From CAYVUI01 sp964454745 (lineage in GTDB: Bacteria; Planctomycetota; Phycisphaerae; Sedimentisphaerales; Anaerohalosphaeraceae), in contig CAYVUI010000160.1 of the NCBI GenBank assembly GCA_964454745.1, positions 1-7,515 of the forward strand: a stretch of 7,515 bases of DNA. The letters are read 5' to 3'. The first letter of the stretch is position 1; each line of letters starts with the position of its first letter. Under the pieces are notes generated by a model that was not told the origin of the DNA, ran no database searches, and worked only from the letters and a program-made list of their open reading frames with translations. A program made the translations under genes and the position numbers. Shown here in pieces: positions 6,251 to 7,515 of this stretch.

Positions 6251-7495
6251 ATGATCAATTTAAAACAAGAAACAGTTACAACAGAACAATTCCTTGATGA
6301 TATGCATGGATCTAATGCTCGAATCTATTTTAATGTAGATCGGAAAACATGGAAAAATAAGCCTCAAACTTACAATGAAGCCAAACAGAAGCTTCAATAT
6401 CTCAATGATAAAGGTAAAGATATCTGTTTTATTGTTAATTCTGGTGGCACTACAAATAATGATATCAATCAAATAAATGCTTGTTTCGGTGATTGGGATT
6501 GTGGAAAAACAGAAGATGGAAACTACTTACCTTTAGATCAAGTACAAGAAAGAAAAGAAAATTTTCGTACAATTCTTGATTCATTTCCTCTTAAGCTTTC
6601 ATATCTGGTGGATACACGTAATGGATATCATTTCTATTGGATCACGAATAATTGTACTATAGATCAATATTCTACTCTTCAATCTCTTATTATTTCTTGT
6701 TTCAATTCAGATCCATCTGTTTGTAAACCTGCTCAAGTTATGAGGCTGCCTGGTTATAAATGGTTTAAAAAACAAGATATGTATAATCCATATCATGTAC
6801 GTATTATTGATTCTTCTGATGTACGATATTCTTATAATGATCTATTTACATCTTTCTCTTCTTTTCTTTCTTCTTCTTCTTCTTCTTATAGCAATAATAA
6901 AGAATTACATCGTTGTCCCTTGCAGATTAAAGTGGATAATGAAATTAAAATAGGTAATGGAGACCACAATAATACCGGTATATATAGTACCAGTACTATT
7001 GTGGTCTCAACTACCCAAGATAAAAATCATAATAAATATTATTTCTATAATATCGAAGATATTGAAGAAGAATTAAAATATATGAATTTAGCAGAATATC
7101 TCAATATAGAGATGAAAGAAGGTCAAGAAACCAAATCTATATCATGTCCATTGCATAAAGATAACTCAAGTAGTGCAAGTATTATTAAGTATCATTCTAA
7201 ATACTATCTGAAGTGTCATAGCAGTAACTGTACATTTAATAAAGGTACAATTATAGAAGTAGAACAGCATCTAAGAAAATGTACAAGAGAAGAAGCAATC
7301 AAGAACTTATGCAGATATTATCAAATAAATTATGATGATACATGGAAAGAAGAATATAAGAAGATATTAGACAATAATATAAAAAGGATAGAAAGTATAT
7401 CCAAAGATGAATGTCCATCTTTGCATTATTATATTAGCAGAATAAGCAATGATATTGTAAATATACTGCTTCCGATTGAAAATGCCCGTTTTTAA
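6251..7495 (+). CDS. PrimPol-type primase with CHC2 zinc finger, 414 aa
   Basis: This likely makes primers for replication of the element. The N-terminal part (about 20-190) has the three signatures of archaeo-eukaryotic primases: the acidic FGDWDCGK (D81, D83), a histidine in RNGYHFYW (H127), and the basic VMRLPGYK (R165). A serine-rich linker (201-213) and a low-complexity part follow. Then comes a zinc-binding CHC2-type module as in DnaG N-termini: CPLH (C299, H302) and CHSSNC (C322, C327), with a helical tail to 414. No helicase domain is present, so a partner helicase would be needed. ATG 6251 is preceded by AGGAGA (6239-6244) at six bases. The gene is more AT-rich than the methyltransferases, suggesting a different origin. 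It could also act in repair or in transfer-strand synthesis. Confidence 0.85.
   Translation: MINLKQETVTTEQFLDDMHGSNARIYFNVDRKTWKNKPQTYNEAKQKLQYLNDKGKDICFIVNSGGTTNNDINQINACFGDWDCGKTEDGNYLPLDQVQERKENFRTILDSFPLKLSYLVDTRNGYHFYWITNNCTIDQYSTLQSLIISCFNSDPSVCKPAQVMRLPGYKWFKKQDMYNPYHVRIIDSSDVRYSYNDLFTSFSSFLSSSSSSYSNNKELHRCPLQIKVDNEIKIGNGDHNNTGIYSTSTIVVSTTQDKNHNKYYFYNIEDIEEELKYMNLAEYLNIEMKEGQETKSISCPLHKDNSSSASIIKYHSKYYLKCHSSNCTFNKGTIIEVEQHLRKCTREEAIKNLCRYYQINYDDTWKEEYKKILDNNIKRIESISKDECPSLHYYISRISNDIVNILLPIENARF
6851..6887. repeat. 37-base pure pyrimidine run with TTC repeats
   Basis: This stretch contains only T and C on the plus strand and ends in tandem TTC units. It encodes the serine/phenylalanine-rich linker of the primase (SFSSFLSSSSSS). 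The three-base repeat unit keeps the frame if it slips. Such runs can form triplex DNA; here it marks the domain boundary. Confidence 0.75.
6960..7008. repeat. 49-base imperfect hairpin inside the primase gene
   Basis: GAGACCACAATA (6960-6971) and TATTGTGGTCTC (6997-7008) are perfect 12-base arms. Pairing continues inward: one mismatch, three pairs, one mismatch, four pairs and a wobble, leaving a five-base loop. It encodes the non-conserved linker between the primase domain and the zinc finger (around residues 237-253). No U-run follows on either strand, so it is not a terminator. Confidence 0.75.
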
Positions 7496-7515
7496 AGCCG
7501 GAAGCTCAACGAGTC
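7482..7515 (+). CDS. Possible start of a further gene, partial
   Basis: An ATG at 7482, overlapping the last 14 bases of the primase gene in another frame, opens a frame reading MPVFKAGSSTS to the window edge. There is no clear ribosome binding site, so translation would depend on coupling to the primase. Only eleven codons are visible. The alternative is that the primase reading continues into this frame through the TTTTTAAA run at its stop, which would make the primase longer. Confidence 0.35.
   Translation, partial: MPVFKAGSSTS

Noticed and set aside
1..7515. Restriction endonuclease partner for either methyltransferase
   Set aside because: I found no endonuclease motif in the unknown proteins. 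The 266- and 145-aa proteins cannot be excluded but show no PD-(D/E)XK or HNH pattern that I can point to.
1..7515. CRISPR array, tRNA genes or insertion sequence ends
   Set aside because: No regularly spaced repeats, cloverleaf sequences or transposase-like reading frames were seen.

Overview
The window reads as part of a mobile genetic element from a low-GC Gram-positive bacterium, most likely of the Clostridia. The grounds are the AT-rich sequence, AGGAGG-type ribosome binding sites, short U-tailed terminators and standard code use. It has no rRNA, tRNA, CRISPR array, transposase or integrase. The recognisable content is DNA modification, ParB-like proteins and replication priming. That combination is typical of plasmids, integrative conjugative elements and phages, but the class of element cannot be settled here.

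Left part (1-1802): a nested inverted repeat (16-101), a terminator usable in both directions (128-165), a small gene remnant broken by two frameshifts (164-376, minus strand), and two translationally coupled minus-strand genes of unknown function (266 and 145 aa). An AT-rich gap follows.

Middle part (1803-6003): two minus-strand genes whose N-terminal halves (ParB-like fold plus helical region) are clearly paralogous. The first transcribed ends in an unrecognised domain and has lost the conserved DGHKR-type box. The second ends in a beta-class DNA methyltransferase (TSPPF, then DPFGGSGT). Upstream, a roughly 500-bp divergent control region holds three copies of an AAATTTGTACYAT motif, a likely 39-aa small gene, a hairpin over a ribosome binding site, and a plus-strand terminator that has no gene before it. 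Reading right from this region is a second, unrelated DNA methyltransferase (DPPY) with a helix-turn-helix-like N-terminus and an unusual motif I.

Right part (6004-7515): an AT-rich intergenic stretch with a palindrome ends in a strong terminator 25 bases before a primase gene. The primase is an archaeo-eukaryotic-type (PrimPol) domain followed by a CHC2-type zinc finger. Its linker is encoded by a 37-base pyrimidine run and a 49-base imperfect hairpin. A further gene probably starts inside its last codons and leaves the window.

Taken together, the element appears to carry its own primase and two methyltransferases without a visible restriction enzyme. The methylation may protect it from host restriction or mark its DNA for its own control. 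The ParB-like proteins may target or regulate this. These roles are inference. The most unusual points are the paralogous ParB pair with swapped C-termini, the repeated-motif divergent control region, the terminators placed before both plus-strand genes, and the hairpin inside the primase gene.
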